Source: CBDCVO01 sp965223085
GTDB lineage: Bacteria; Pseudomonadota; Gammaproteobacteria; Ga0077536
Length of the DNA stretch: 64,000 nt
Assembly: GCA_965223085.1 (NCBI GenBank)
Contig: OZ244981.1
Coordinates: 1,116,001-1,180,000 of the forward strand
Direction of reading: 5' to 3'
Positions within the stretch are counted from its first letter, which is position 1. Each line of letters begins with the position of its first letter. Both the position numbers and the translations under genes were made by a program. Under the pieces are notes generated by a model. The model was not told where the DNA came from, searched no databases, and worked only from the letters and a program-made list of their open reading frames with translations. Shown here piece after piece: positions 35,595 to 45,256 of the stretch.

Positions 35595-36023
35595 CTAGCA
35601 CCGATCACGCCTCGCGACCGATTGCAACGCCGTGACGATCGGCAAATTGGCCGCGGGAAACGCGCGCGTGTGCAAATCCCGCTCGGCAACCCATTCGATG
35701 GTTTGTCCTTCCATGCCGCGCGGTTCGTTGCGCCATTGCTGCACTTGCCAGACGTCCAAGCATACCTGGTATTCCGGATAGGCATACGGGACTTGCATAA
35801 AGGCCTTCGCGAACTCGATTTCGATACCGAGCTCTTCGCGTAACTCGCGTCGCAATGCGCTGTAGAACGACTCACGCTCCTCGACTTTACCACCGGGGAA
35901 TTCCCACAGCCCGCCCTGATCTAAATGGCGATGACGCAAACTCAATAGGACCTTATGATCACGTTGCATCACGGCGGCGACTACATGCAATCGCGCTCCG
36001 GCCACACGCGCACAGGTAGGCAT
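35595..36023 (-). CDS. mutT: 8-oxo-dGTP diphosphatase MutT (Nudix)
   Basis: A 142-residue Nudix hydrolase that cleans 8-oxo-dGTP from the nucleotide pool. The Nudix box is perfect: GGKVEERESFYSALRRELRE then ELGI (Gx5Ex7REUxEExGU). It opens with VVAAVMQRDHKVLLSLR and has the GLWEFPGGK substrate loop typical of MutT. A C-terminal extension ends TALQSVARRDRC. It converges on zapD. The argJ stop is 59 bases upstream. Confidence 0.88.
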   Translation of the reverse strand: MPTCARVAGARLHVVAAVMQRDHKVLLSLRHRHLDQGGLWEFPGGKVEERESFYSALRRELREELGIEIEFAKAFMQVPYAYPEYQVCLDVWQVQQWRNEPRGMEGQTIEWVAERDLHTRAFPAANLPIVTALQSVARRDRC

Positions 36024-36082
36024 CGCGCAGGGCTAGCCGCTAGTTGTGGCCACCACGAGCTGCGATCGTCGTGAATAAATCG

Positions 36083-37321
36083 CTAACTGCGGTACTCCGC
36101 ATTGATACGCACGTAATCATAAGAAAAATCGCAAGTAAGTACGCTCGCGGTGGTCGCTGCGTCGCCCAACTTGACGTTGATTTCATAGGTCGGGTTTTTC
36201 ATGATTGCCGCCGCTCTTTGTTCATCGAAACCGGGTATCGCTTCACCGTGCTCGACGATCAAAAGGTCATTAATCGCGATAGAGGCGCGCGCAATCTCCA
36301 GGGCTTCGATCTCAGCGCGACCGATTGCGGCTAAGATGCGACCCCAGTTGGGATCGGCGGCAAACAAAGCTGTCTTAACCAGAGGTGACTCCGCGATCGT
36401 AAACCCCACCTGCAAACAATCCGCTTCGGTCGCCGCACCGCTCACGCATAAAGTGACACATTTTGTCGCCCCTTCAGCATCGGCAATGATCGCACGCGCT
36501 AGCGCGGCACAAATTGCTTCGATCGCTGTGCACAGCGCGTTCCAGTGAGGGTGATCCCGATGCGCGATACGCGCGCTGGGGTTCGCCGCACCAGTGGCGA
36601 TCAATATGCAGGCGTCATTCGTTGAGGTATCACCATCGACGGTAATGCGATTAAACGTTCGTGAGGCAATCGCACTGAGAGTCGATTGTAGTAACTCAGG
36701 CTCGATACCCGCATCTGTCGCGATAAACGCGAGCATCGTCGCCATATTCGGCTTGATCATGCCAGCGCCTTTCACGATACCGGTAACGGTGTAATTTGCG
36801 CCTTCCACCTCGATCGCCGTGGAATAGCACTTTGAAACAGTGTCCGTCGTCATCATCGCGGCTGCAGCCGCATCCCAGTTGCCAGGCGCTAAGGATTCTA
36901 CGAGATCGGGGATGACGTTTAGGATTTTTTCAACCGGCAGACGCTCTCCAATTACGCCGGTTGAAAAAGGCAAAACTTGCTCCGGTTCTACCGCAACTTG
37001 GCCCGCAATCGCGGTGCATACTGCGCGTACATCGGCCAAACCTTGCGCACCCGTTCCTGCATTCGCATTGCCGGCGTTGACAATGAGATGGCTCGCCTGG
37101 CCACAGGCTATATGTTCGCGCGCGACGACTACAGGCGCCGCACAAAACGCGTTACGGGTAAAAACACCAGCCAGCGTCGAACCTTGCCGAGCGCGAATAA
37201 GCGCAGTATCGGTGCGTCCCGCATACTTGATGCCGGCTGCCGCGGCGGCGAGTTCTATGCCGAGGATCTCGCGAGCGTGATTGTGAACGACGATCTCGGC
37301 CACCTCCGCACGCTTGACCAT
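36083..37321 (-). CDS. argJ: Bifunctional ornithine acetyltransferase / N-acetylglutamate synthase
   Basis: A 412-residue ArgJ that recycles or makes acetylglutamate in the cyclic arginine pathway. The self-cleavage site is at PNMATMLAFIATD, where Thr195 becomes the N-terminal nucleophile of the beta chain. Oxyanion residues lie in PFSTGVIGERLP and the conserved end INAEYRS is intact. Begins three bases after the secA stop on the same strand, so the two are co-transcribed. The secA-argJ-mutT order occurs in other gammaproteobacteria. Confidence 0.95.
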   Translation of the reverse strand: MVKRAEVAEIVVHNHAREILGIELAAAAAGIKYAGRTDTALIRARQGSTLAGVFTRNAFCAAPVVVAREHIACGQASHLIVNAGNANAGTGAQGLADVRAVCTAIAGQVAVEPEQVLPFSTGVIGERLPVEKILNVIPDLVESLAPGNWDAAAAAMMTTDTVSKCYSTAIEVEGANYTVTGIVKGAGMIKPNMATMLAFIATDAGIEPELLQSTLSAIASRTFNRITVDGDTSTNDACILIATGAANPSARIAHRDHPHWNALCTAIEAICAALARAIIADAEGATKCVTLCVSGAATEADCLQVGFTIAESPLVKTALFAADPNWGRILAAIGRAEIEALEIARASIAINDLLIVEHGEAIPGFDEQRAAAIMKNPTYEINVKLGDAATTASVLTCDFSYDYVRINAEYRS

Positions 37322-37324
37322 TCG

Positions 37325-40060
37325 TTATTTCAACCTGCCATGGCATTGTTTGTATTTCTTTCCTGAGCCGCACGGACACGGTTCGTTGCGACCGATCTTG
37401 CGGCCGTCACGGGTAAACGGCGTCGCGCCACTTGGCGCCGTACCGCTCGCGCTGGCATGCTGCGCGCTACGTGCCATATCCCGTTCCGCGCGTTGGCGAC
37501 GTTCTTCTTCCATCTCTTCGACATCGTCACGCTCGCGTATTTCGACTTTCGATAATATGCCCACCACTTCCCGCATGATTTCCTGCAACATGTTGGAGAA
37601 CATGTCGAATGCTTCGCGCTTATATTCTTGCTTCGGATTTTTTTGCGCATAGCTGCGCAGATGAATCCCTTGGCGCAAATGATCCATGGCCGCGAGATGT
37701 TCCTTCCAGTGCGAATCCAACACCTGCAACATCACCGCGCGCTCAAACTGACGCATAACCTCCGCACCGGCAAGCGCTTCTTTTTCCTCGTAGGCTTGCT
37801 CAATTGCTTTTAACACCTGCTGCCTAATTTCATCTTCAGCGAGATTTTCGTTTTCTTCTAGCCACTGTGTAAGCGGAACGTCGACGCCGAAACCGCTTTG
37901 AATAGCGCTCACCAACGCCTCTAAGTCCCAATTTTCGTGAAAGCTCTGAGGTGGAATATAGGTATCGATTAAATCGTTGACGACATCGTGGCGGATCCCT
38001 TTGACGTTCTCCGAGATATCATCCGCTTCCATAAGTTCACGTCGTTGCTCGTAGACATGCTTGCGCTGATCGTTAGCGACATCGTCAAATTCTAGCAACT
38101 GTTTGCGAATATCGAAGTTACGACCTTCGACTTTGCGCTGAGCGTTTTCAATTGCACGTGTAACCCATGGATGTTCGATCGCCTCACCTTCCTCCATGCC
38201 GAGTTTTTGCATCAACGACGCGACACGCTCGGAAGCAAAAATTCGCATTAAGTTGTCTTCGAGGGACAGATAGAAACGGCTCGACCCCGGATCACCTTGA
38301 CGTCCAGCTCGACCACGTAATTGATTGTCGACACGTCTCGATTCGTGACGTTCGGTTCCGACGATGTGCAAACCACCAGCGTCGATGACCGCATCGTGGC
38401 GCTGTTGCCAAGCAGATTTGGCGGCATCGATCTGCTCTGCGGTGCCGTTCTCAGTCTCGAGTGCAGCGAGTTCGGCATCCAAACTCCCGCCTAAAACAAT
38501 ATCGGTACCGCGACCTGCCATGTTCGTCGCCACGGTAACGTTTCCGGGTCTTCCAGCATGCGCGATGATCTGCGCCTCCTGCTCGTGGAATTTTGCGTTG
38601 AGCACTTGGTGTTTAATAGCTTCTTTTTTTAAGAGCTTGGAAAGCAACTCCGAGCTTTCGATCGACGTAGTTCCGACCAGCGTCGGTTGACCGCGCTCGA
38701 CACAGTCTTTTATGTCCTCGATGATCGCGCGGTATTTTTCTTCCGCGGTCAAAAAAATTACATCGCCCATGTCATCACGGATCATCGGCATATGGGTTGG
38801 AATAACGACTACTTCCAGACCATAGATCTGTTGGAATTCGTAGGCTTCCGTGTCGGCGGTGCCTGTCATGCCAGACAATTTGTTATACAGTCGAAAGTAG
38901 TTTTGATACGTAATCGAAGCGAGTGTTTGGTTTTCCATCTGGATGGGCACGCCCTCTTTGGCTTCCACAGCTTGATGTAAACCTTCGGACCAGCGCCGAC
39001 CCGGCATAGTACGGCCGGTGAATTCGTCGACGATCACAATCTCTTCTTCAGTGACGACGTAATCGACGTCTTTTTGAAACAACGCGTGCGCGCGTAGGGC
39101 GGCGTTGACGTGGTGCATTAGGGAAATGTTATTAACGCTATAGAGACTGGCTCCTTCAGCTAGCAAGCCGGCCACAGTAAGAAGTTCTTCAACGTGTTCG
39201 TGACCACGTTCAGTCAAATGGACCTGCTTCGCTTTTTCGTCCACCCAGTAGTCACCATCACCGCTCGATTCGCCATCTTTTTCTTCTTCTGCTTGGCGAT
39301 TCAATTTCGGGATTAGGCTGTTAACGCCTACGTAGAGGTCGCTACGGTCGTCTGTCGGTCCCGAAATTATCAGCGGCGTGCGGGCTTCGTCGATCAAAAT
39401 AGAATCGACTTCATCGACGATTGCGAAATTCAGTTCGCGCTGCACCCGTTGCTCGGCAGCAAAGGCCATATTGTCGCGCAAGTAATCGAAGCCGAACTCG
39501 TTGTTCGTTCCGTAAGTAATGTCAGCAGCGTAGGATGCGCGACGCTCATCCTCCGCCATCCCGGAGAGGATCGTGCCGACCGATAAACCGAGAAACGTGT
39601 AGATTTTCCCGATCCACTCGGCATCGCGTTTCGCGAGGTAATCGTTAACGGTGATTACGTGGACGCTGCCGCCGGTGAGCGCATTTAGATAGGCCGGCAA
39701 CGTCGCCACTAGCGTCTTGCCTTCGCCGGTTTTCATCTCCGCAATACGACCCTCGTGCAAAACCATACCGCCCATCAGCTGCACGTCAAAATGGCGCATA
39801 TCGAGCACCCGTTTGCCGGCCTCTCGAACGACGGCAAACGCTTCGGGCAAAAGCGCTTCAAGCGCCTCCCCGTCACTCACGCGCTGCTTGAATTCGGCGG
39901 TTTTTGCAACCAGCGCCGCGTCATCGAGGCTCGCTAAGTCTTCCTCTAACGCATTGATTTGATTGACCGTTTTGCGCATCTTCTTGAGTAGACGGTCGTT
40001 GCGGGAGCCAAAAACGGCCCGCACCATGCGCTTCGGCAAAGACTGTGGATTCGCACTCAT
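37325..40060 (-). CDS. secA: Preprotein translocase ATPase SecA
   Basis: A 911-residue motor that drives proteins through SecYEG. Walker A MKTGEGKT is at 109-116, followed by the DEAD-like VDEVDSILIDEARTPLI, the preprotein-crosslinking and helical scaffold domains, and a C-terminal zinc finger CPCGSGKKYKQCH (Cys895, Cys897, Cys906, His907) that contacts SecB and lipids. The start ATG has only a weak GGAA. No SecM-type arrest gene precedes it; instead an M23 peptidase gene lies upstream, separated by 194 bases with a palindromic repeat. Confidence 0.97.
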   Translation of the reverse strand: MSANPQSLPKRMVRAVFGSRNDRLLKKMRKTVNQINALEEDLASLDDAALVAKTAEFKQRVSDGEALEALLPEAFAVVREAGKRVLDMRHFDVQLMGGMVLHEGRIAEMKTGEGKTLVATLPAYLNALTGGSVHVITVNDYLAKRDAEWIGKIYTFLGLSVGTILSGMAEDERRASYAADITYGTNNEFGFDYLRDNMAFAAEQRVQRELNFAIVDEVDSILIDEARTPLIISGPTDDRSDLYVGVNSLIPKLNRQAEEEKDGESSGDGDYWVDEKAKQVHLTERGHEHVEELLTVAGLLAEGASLYSVNNISLMHHVNAALRAHALFQKDVDYVVTEEEIVIVDEFTGRTMPGRRWSEGLHQAVEAKEGVPIQMENQTLASITYQNYFRLYNKLSGMTGTADTEAYEFQQIYGLEVVVIPTHMPMIRDDMGDVIFLTAEEKYRAIIEDIKDCVERGQPTLVGTTSIESSELLSKLLKKEAIKHQVLNAKFHEQEAQIIAHAGRPGNVTVATNMAGRGTDIVLGGSLDAELAALETENGTAEQIDAAKSAWQQRHDAVIDAGGLHIVGTERHESRRVDNQLRGRAGRQGDPGSSRFYLSLEDNLMRIFASERVASLMQKLGMEEGEAIEHPWVTRAIENAQRKVEGRNFDIRKQLLEFDDVANDQRKHVYEQRRELMEADDISENVKGIRHDVVNDLIDTYIPPQSFHENWDLEALVSAIQSGFGVDVPLTQWLEENENLAEDEIRQQVLKAIEQAYEEKEALAGAEVMRQFERAVMLQVLDSHWKEHLAAMDHLRQGIHLRSYAQKNPKQEYKREAFDMFSNMLQEIMREVVGILSKVEIRERDDVEEMEEERRQRAERDMARSAQHASASGTAPSGATPFTRDGRKIGRNEPCPCGSGKKYKQCHGRLK

Positions 40061-40130
40061 AGGTTTTCCGATTTCACGCCGCGACGCCGCCTAGCCACTT
40101 TAGGGATGGGACATCCAACGCTTTGCGTGT

Positions 40131-40200
40131 CTAGCAGTTTGTCGGCCTCGAGCTCGCCGCACCGCGGCCGCCTCGAGTCCGACCAGATTAGTAGTCTAGC
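40131..40200. repeat. Interspersed repeat copy C (secA upstream), large imperfect palindrome
   Basis: The left arm CTAGCAGTTTGTCGGCCTCGAG (split here as CTAGCAGTTTG and TCGGCCTCGAG) faces the right arm, whose reverse complement reads CTAGACTACTAATCTGG then TCGGACTCGAG. Both arms share the words GTCGG and CTCGAG and resemble repeat copies A and B (AGTCTGTCGGAC). It could form a hairpin in the secA leader. Confidence 0.5.
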
Positions 40201-40254
40201 AAAAACGTCGGACTCGACTCGCTCTGCCTCTTCAGCGCGATAGGCTGCGCGGGA

Positions 40255-41217
40255 TCAAAAAACATAGTCCTCGGCGCGCGCCAAGAAGCTGCGTGGATCG
40301 ACTAACTTACCATTTTCAACGACTTCGAAATGCACGTGTGGCCCTGTGGAACGACCGGTCGAGCCCAGTAAGGCGATTTCTTGGCCTTTTTCGACCCGCT
40401 CACCGAGCTTCACAAGGTTCTCCTTATTGTGGCTATAACGCGTGATATAGCCGTTGCCGTGATTGATCTCGATGGAGTTTCCGTAGCCCCAGCGCGTGCC
40501 TGACCACGTGACGATACCGGCACCGACCGCATAGACTTCCGCGCCCGTGCGTCCAGGAAAATCGATCCCGCTATGAAATTCGCGCTTTCCACTCACCGGG
40601 TGAGTACGATAGCCGAAGCCCGACGATATCCAACTATCGTGCACTGGAAAACCTGATGGTTCCATTTCTCTGCGGGTATCTTGCTCTAATAGCAAGGTTT
40701 GCAAGGCAACAAGCCGATCAGCTCGCAATTCTATTTCTTTATCCAACCAGTCGATGTTTTCGAGCAAAGTATTCCACTTGGGCGCCGACTCTTGCTTGTT
40801 GTCTGGCCCACCGAGGGCGGGTGGTTCGTCTAACTGAAACTCCTCGGGATCGAACTGTGCAGACATCACCAGGCGATCGGCCACCGCATCGAGCCGCGTC
40901 ATATGCGCGTCCAATAGCCCGACACGGCCGGCTAGCGCCGTTAGGTGTGCACCGACTTCCGTGCGCAGGTCGCGCAAGATTTTACCTTGGGCTACGATCT
41001 CTGCTTGCCAAAAATCGGTCGCTATTTGGGTGTTGTCACGAACTTGCCGACTGAAAAATTCACTGCCCGCGCGAAAACTGATAACACCCACCGCGCCACA
41101 GGTAAGCACCCCCAAGATCACACAGGCGATTATTGCGGTGCACCCAAAACGAATGCGCCCGGCCGCACCCTTAGATGCGTTTAGGAAGACGATTTCCATG
41201 CTTAGACACGCCCCCAA
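40255..41217 (-). CDS. M23 family metallopeptidase (LytM domain) membrane protein
   Basis: A 320-residue protein with one N-terminal membrane span (IIACVILGVLTCGAVGVISF), a helical periplasmic region near 80-200, and a C-terminal Peptidase_M23 domain. The zinc ligands appear in FHSGIDFPG (HxxxD) and GPHVHFEVV (HxH), so it is probably an active endopeptidase on peptidoglycan cross-links and not a degenerate activator such as EnvC. ATG 41217 or 41199 could be the start. Genes of this type commonly sit between secA and lpxC in gammaproteobacteria. It is divergent from dciA. Confidence 0.87.
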   Translation of the reverse strand: MGACLSMEIVFLNASKGAAGRIRFGCTAIIACVILGVLTCGAVGVISFRAGSEFFSRQVRDNTQIATDFWQAEIVAQGKILRDLRTEVGAHLTALAGRVGLLDAHMTRLDAVADRLVMSAQFDPEEFQLDEPPALGGPDNKQESAPKWNTLLENIDWLDKEIELRADRLVALQTLLLEQDTRREMEPSGFPVHDSWISSGFGYRTHPVSGKREFHSGIDFPGRTGAEVYAVGAGIVTWSGTRWGYGNSIEINHGNGYITRYSHNKENLVKLGERVEKGQEIALLGSTGRSTGPHVHFEVVENGKLVDPRSFLARAEDYVF

Positions 41218-41262
41218 ATGTTGTTGTTGTGCGTGAGCTTGGAGCTCGAACCGGAGTGAGCA

Positions 41263-41598
41263 ATGCCATTTAAGACCACGACCCCGATCGGCGCGATCAT
41301 CGCGAAGTCTCCGCGCCTCAATGAGCTTCTAGAGACTGCCGATCAGCTAACTCAGCTAACTCGCCGCATCGGCGCGAAACTACCGGCCGAACTGGCTCGC
41401 TGCGTGCGCGTCGCGTCTTTTCGCGACGGCGTATTAGTTATTGTCGCCGCATCGCCTGCATGGGCAGCGCGAATGCGGTATGCCTCCCCTGAATTGCTCG
41501 CCGCCCTGAACAACGAACCTGCAACGGCCGGCGTCAATTCAATCGAAGTCCGTGTAAGCTCTAATCCCGACACTATTACCAACGATCGATTCACTTAA
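41263..41598 (+). CDS. dciA: DciA/DUF721 family protein (replicative helicase operator)
   Basis: A 111-residue DUF721 protein. The conserved core LPAELARCVRVASFRDGVLV then IVAASPAWAARMRYASPELL is the KH-like fold of DciA, the ancestral protein that helps load DnaB where DnaC is absent. It is the only plus-strand gene between zapD and lpoA, lying between the divergent M23 gene and convergent lpxC. This position next to secA/lpxC is conserved. Short but with clear family signature. Confidence 0.82.
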   Translation: MPFKTTTPIGAIIAKSPRLNELLETADQLTQLTRRIGAKLPAELARCVRVASFRDGVLVIVAASPAWAARMRYASPELLAALNNEPATAGVNSIEVRVSSNPDTITNDRFT

Positions 41599-41662
41599 TT
41601 CGCGGTGAAATGAGTCGGTGTAAGTCGTTATTTCTGCCTTATCTACTCTATACTCGTTTGCT

Positions 41663-42574
41663 CTAGGAGACGACTGCGGGCTGCTGGAAAGAAATCGGTA
41701 GCTCGTCGCCTTCGTCGAACGAGACCAACTCCCACGCATTACGCGTCGCTAACAACTTCCTAAGTAGTTTGTTGTTGAGCTGATGCCCGGATTTATGTCC
41801 GTGAAATGCCCCGATTAAGCTATGGCCGAGCAAATACAGATCACCAATTGCATCGAGGATTTTATGTTTGACAAACTCATCCTCATAACGCAAGCCATCT
41901 TCGTTAAGAACGCGGAAGTCATCGACCACAACTGCATTATCGAGACTGCCACCTAGCGCGAGGTTACGACCGCGAAGTGCCTCAACATCGCGCATAAAAC
42001 CAAACGTGCGCGCACGACTAACTTCTTTCACGAACGACGTCGTTGAGAAATCGATCTCCGCGCATTTGCTAGTTTGTTCGAAAAACGGGTGATCGAACTC
42101 GATCGTAAACGATACCTTGAAGCCGTCGAAGGGTTCAAATCGCGCCCATTTGTCGCCGTCTTTTACCGACGTTTTACGTTTAATACGTATGAAGCGTTTC
42201 GGCGCATCTTGCGTTTTCACACCCGCGGATTGAATAAGGAAAACAAACGGCCCCGCGCTACCGTCCATGATGGGGACTTCCGCTGCACTGAGATCAACGT
42301 AAGCGTTATCTATTCCTAAGCCCGCGAAAGCGGATAGCAAATGTTCTACCGTCGCGATACGCACATCGTCGCTGACCAAGCTCGTCGAGAGGCTGGTGTC
42401 GCCGACGTTCGCGGCGCTCGCGGTGATCTCGACCGCCGGCTCTAGATCGACGCGTCGAAAAACAATGCCCGTATCGGGCGCCGCTGGCCGTAGTGTTAGC
42501 AACACCTTTTTGCCGGTGTGCAAACCCACGCCGGTGGCACGGATAACATTTTTAAGCGTGCGTTGGTAGATCAT
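41663..42574 (-). CDS. lpxC: UDP-3-O-acyl-GlcNAc deacetylase LpxC
   Basis: A 303-residue zinc enzyme for the committed step of lipid A synthesis. Zinc ligands are His78 (ATVEHLLSAF), His237 and Asp241 (VKHKILDAIGDL), with the catalytic His264 in HGHKSGHQLNN; numbering matches E. coli within one residue. A GGGGGAG lies just before the ATG. As in E. coli it is the last gene after ftsZ. The C-terminus (FDEGDELPISFQQP) could act as a degradation signal, which in E. coli is read by FtsH. Confidence 0.97.
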   Translation of the reverse strand: MIYQRTLKNVIRATGVGLHTGKKVLLTLRPAAPDTGIVFRRVDLEPAVEITASAANVGDTSLSTSLVSDDVRIATVEHLLSAFAGLGIDNAYVDLSAAEVPIMDGSAGPFVFLIQSAGVKTQDAPKRFIRIKRKTSVKDGDKWARFEPFDGFKVSFTIEFDHPFFEQTSKCAEIDFSTTSFVKEVSRARTFGFMRDVEALRGRNLALGGSLDNAVVVDDFRVLNEDGLRYEDEFVKHKILDAIGDLYLLGHSLIGAFHGHKSGHQLNNKLLRKLLATRNAWELVSFDEGDELPISFQQPAVVS

Positions 42575-42716
42575 TCACTCCCCCGCTCCCCAAGAACCTC
42601 GTTCATTCAAGCGATATTACCACAGCCAATGCATGCTCGGAAAGCTGCTCGTAATCAAGCGTTTAGCGTACTTACCCATACTCGAGCCGCAACTTCTTTG
42701 ATGACCGAAAATACTT

Positions 42717-43940
42717 TCAGTCTGCTTGACGACGAAGGAACGCAGGAATGTCTAAATAATTTCGTTCCGATTCCTTGGCGATAGTCTCAGGTGGCGTCGG
42801 CGTCGGGAGCCGGTTAACCCTGGGCTCGATGCGCTCCGAGACCTCGGCAGCGACCCGTGGCGGCGCTTCGACGTCGGCTTGCTTGTCCAACTTGCGGATC
42901 ACGGTGGGTTTTTCCAAGCGTCCATAGTCAACCGCCGCCGCTGCGGGCTTGGGCGTCGCGCCGAGGTCGTCTCTGGCGCGCACCTCGCTGCCGATCCCGG
43001 TTGCAACCACAGTCACACGCAGTTCATTTTCGAGATCGGGATCGAGTACCGTGCCGACCACGACGGTAGCGTTGTCCGAGGCAAAGGTTTTCACGGTGTT
43101 ACCGACTTCCTCAAATTCACCCATCGTGATATCCATTCCGGAAGTGATATTCACCAATATTCCTTTTGCGCCAGCGAGATTAACGTCTTCAAGCAGCGGA
43201 CTTGCAATCGCATCCTCGGCAGCGTCTACCGCGCGCGTGGTGCCTTTGCCACGTCCCGTGCCCATCATCGCCATGCCCATTTCCGACATTACCGTGCGCA
43301 CGTCAGCGAAATCGACGTTAATCAAGCCCGGGCAGGTAATCAACTCAGCGATCCCTTGAACTGCACCGAGCAAGACGTCATTCGCCGCTTTAAACGCCGA
43401 CAATAAGCTGATATCACGCCCCAAGACGCTGAGGAGCTTTTCATTGGGTATGGTAATTAGGGAATCGACAAACTGGCCCAATTCCTTTATGCCGTGATCG
43501 GCTACTTGCGAGCGCTTGCGGCCCTCGAATGGGAATGGTCGGGTGACCACGGCAACGCTGAGAATGTCCATCTCCCGGGCGATTTCCGCCACTACTGGTG
43601 CCGCGCCGGTACCGGTACCACCCCCCATACCGGCGGTGATGAATAACATATCCGCACCCTCCAGCACATCGCTGATCCTGTCACGATCCTCAAGCGCAGC
43701 TTGCCGACCGACATCGGGGTTGGCGCCCGCGCCGAGCCCTTTTGTGATATCGCTGCCAAGTTGCAATACCGTTTTCACCTCAGAATTTTTCAACGCCTGC
43801 GCGTCTGTATTCGCACAGACGAATTCGACACCATCGATCTTTGCATCCAGCATATGTTGGACGGCATTGCCACCACCACCACCGATGCCGATAACTTTTA
43901 TCACTGCACTTTGACTATAAGCATCCATTAGTTCAAACAT
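42717..43940 (-). CDS. ftsZ: Cell division GTPase FtsZ
   Basis: A 407-residue tubulin homologue that forms the division ring. The GTP-binding signature GGGTGTG is at 106-112, the T7 synergy loop near 205-215 (ITCPGLINVDFADV), followed by a variable linker of about 70 residues and the conserved C-terminal peptide LDIPAFLRRQAD that binds FtsA and ZipA. A strong GGAGGAA ribosome site is 6 bases before the ATG. Preceded by ftsA (74-base gap) and followed by lpxC. Confidence 0.98.
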   Translation of the reverse strand: MFELMDAYSQSAVIKVIGIGGGGGNAVQHMLDAKIDGVEFVCANTDAQALKNSEVKTVLQLGSDITKGLGAGANPDVGRQAALEDRDRISDVLEGADMLFITAGMGGGTGTGAAPVVAEIAREMDILSVAVVTRPFPFEGRKRSQVADHGIKELGQFVDSLITIPNEKLLSVLGRDISLLSAFKAANDVLLGAVQGIAELITCPGLINVDFADVRTVMSEMGMAMMGTGRGKGTTRAVDAAEDAIASPLLEDVNLAGAKGILVNITSGMDITMGEFEEVGNTVKTFASDNATVVVGTVLDPDLENELRVTVVATGIGSEVRARDDLGATPKPAAAAVDYGRLEKPTVIRKLDKQADVEAPPRVAAEVSERIEPRVNRLPTPTPPETIAKESERNYLDIPAFLRRQAD

Positions 43941-44014
43941 TTGCTTTCCTCCGCGTCATGGCTTAGCACTTAATCGCTAATACCGGTAGACATTTATAAA
44001 CAATCTATAAGCAC

Positions 44015-45256
44015 TTAAAAATTCCCGTGGAACCAACGTTTCATTCGCTCCCAAACCCCTTTACCAGAATCTGTTTGACTCCCGTGGCCACTCAAATAAT
44101 GATCCGCCTGATTACCAAACATCAGCAGGCCAACACCCGTGGCATAAATCGGATTGCGAACGACTTCCGATAGACCTGACACCAACTGCGGCACACCCAT
44201 GCGTACCGGCATGTTGAAAACTTCTTCGGCTAGATCGATCGCGCCATCCATCTTTGCGCCTCCCCCGGTTAACACCACACCGGAGGCCACCATGCCTTCG
44301 AAACCGCTGCGTTTGAGCTCGGCGTGGGCGAGCGTGAAAAGTTCTTCGTAGCGGGGTTCGACCACCTCGGCGAGTGTCTGCCGTACGAGACGACGCGGTG
44401 CCCGATCACCCACGCTCGGCACCTCGATCGTTTCATCCGGATTCGCCAGCTGTGGAAGCGCGCAGGCGTATTTGAGCTTGATGTCTTCGGCATGATGGGT
44501 CGGCGTACGTAATGCGACCGCAATATCGTTCGTGACCTGATCACCAGCTATCGGTATTACGGTCGAATGGTGAATCGATCCGTTAGAATAGATCGCGATA
44601 TCGGTCGTCCCGCCGCCGATGTCACAAAGACACACGCCGAGTTCTTTTTCGTCTTCCGTTAGAACGGCGTAAGACGATGCCAGTTGTTGCAAGATGACGT
44701 CGTCGACCTCGAGCCCGCAGCGCCGCACACATTTGACGATGTTTTGGGCTGCACTCACGGCACCGGTAACAATATGCACGCGTGCCTCCAGGCGCACCCC
44801 CGACATCCCGATTGGCTCGCGGATCCCTTCTTGGCCATCGATGACGAACTCCTGCGGTAATATGTGGAGAATTTTTTGATCCGCCGGTATGGCCACCGCA
44901 CGCGCGGCATCGATAACTCGCTCCACGTCGTTGTTCACGACTTCATTGTCGCGAATCGCGACAATGCCGTGAGAATTCAGACTGCGGATATGGCTGCCGG
45001 CAATGCCGGCGTAAACCGAATGGATTTCACAGCCGGCCATGAGCTCGGCCTCTTCGATGGCGCGTTGAATCGACTGCACGGTCGATTCGATATTGACCAC
45101 GACACCCTTTTTTAGGCCGCGCGAAGGATGCGAACCGAGGCCAATCACTTCCAACTGTCCTTCGGCCGAAACCTCCCCCACAATCGCAACAACTTTGGAG
45201 GTTCCGATGTCTAATCCGACCAGCAAATTTTTCTCGGGCTTGCGCATGTTCAACAT
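44015..45256 (-). CDS. ftsA: Cell division protein FtsA (actin-like)
   Basis: A 413-residue actin-family ATPase that tethers FtsZ to the membrane. Phosphate loops are seen in LLVGLDIGTSKVVAIVGE and VCLCDIGGGTTDIAIY, the adenosine motif in GVVLTGGGAKMDG, and the SHS2/1C domain in between. The amphipathic membrane-binding helix is at the very end (WERMKRWFHGNF). ATG 45256 overlaps the ftsQ stop; ATG 45247 (MRKPEKN) is an equally good start. Confidence 0.96.
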   Translation of the reverse strand: MLNMRKPEKNLLVGLDIGTSKVVAIVGEVSAEGQLEVIGLGSHPSRGLKKGVVVNIESTVQSIQRAIEEAELMAGCEIHSVYAGIAGSHIRSLNSHGIVAIRDNEVVNNDVERVIDAARAVAIPADQKILHILPQEFVIDGQEGIREPIGMSGVRLEARVHIVTGAVSAAQNIVKCVRRCGLEVDDVILQQLASSYAVLTEDEKELGVCLCDIGGGTTDIAIYSNGSIHHSTVIPIAGDQVTNDIAVALRTPTHHAEDIKLKYACALPQLANPDETIEVPSVGDRAPRRLVRQTLAEVVEPRYEELFTLAHAELKRSGFEGMVASGVVLTGGGAKMDGAIDLAEEVFNMPVRMGVPQLVSGLSEVVRNPIYATGVGLLMFGNQADHYLSGHGSQTDSGKGVWERMKRWFHGNF

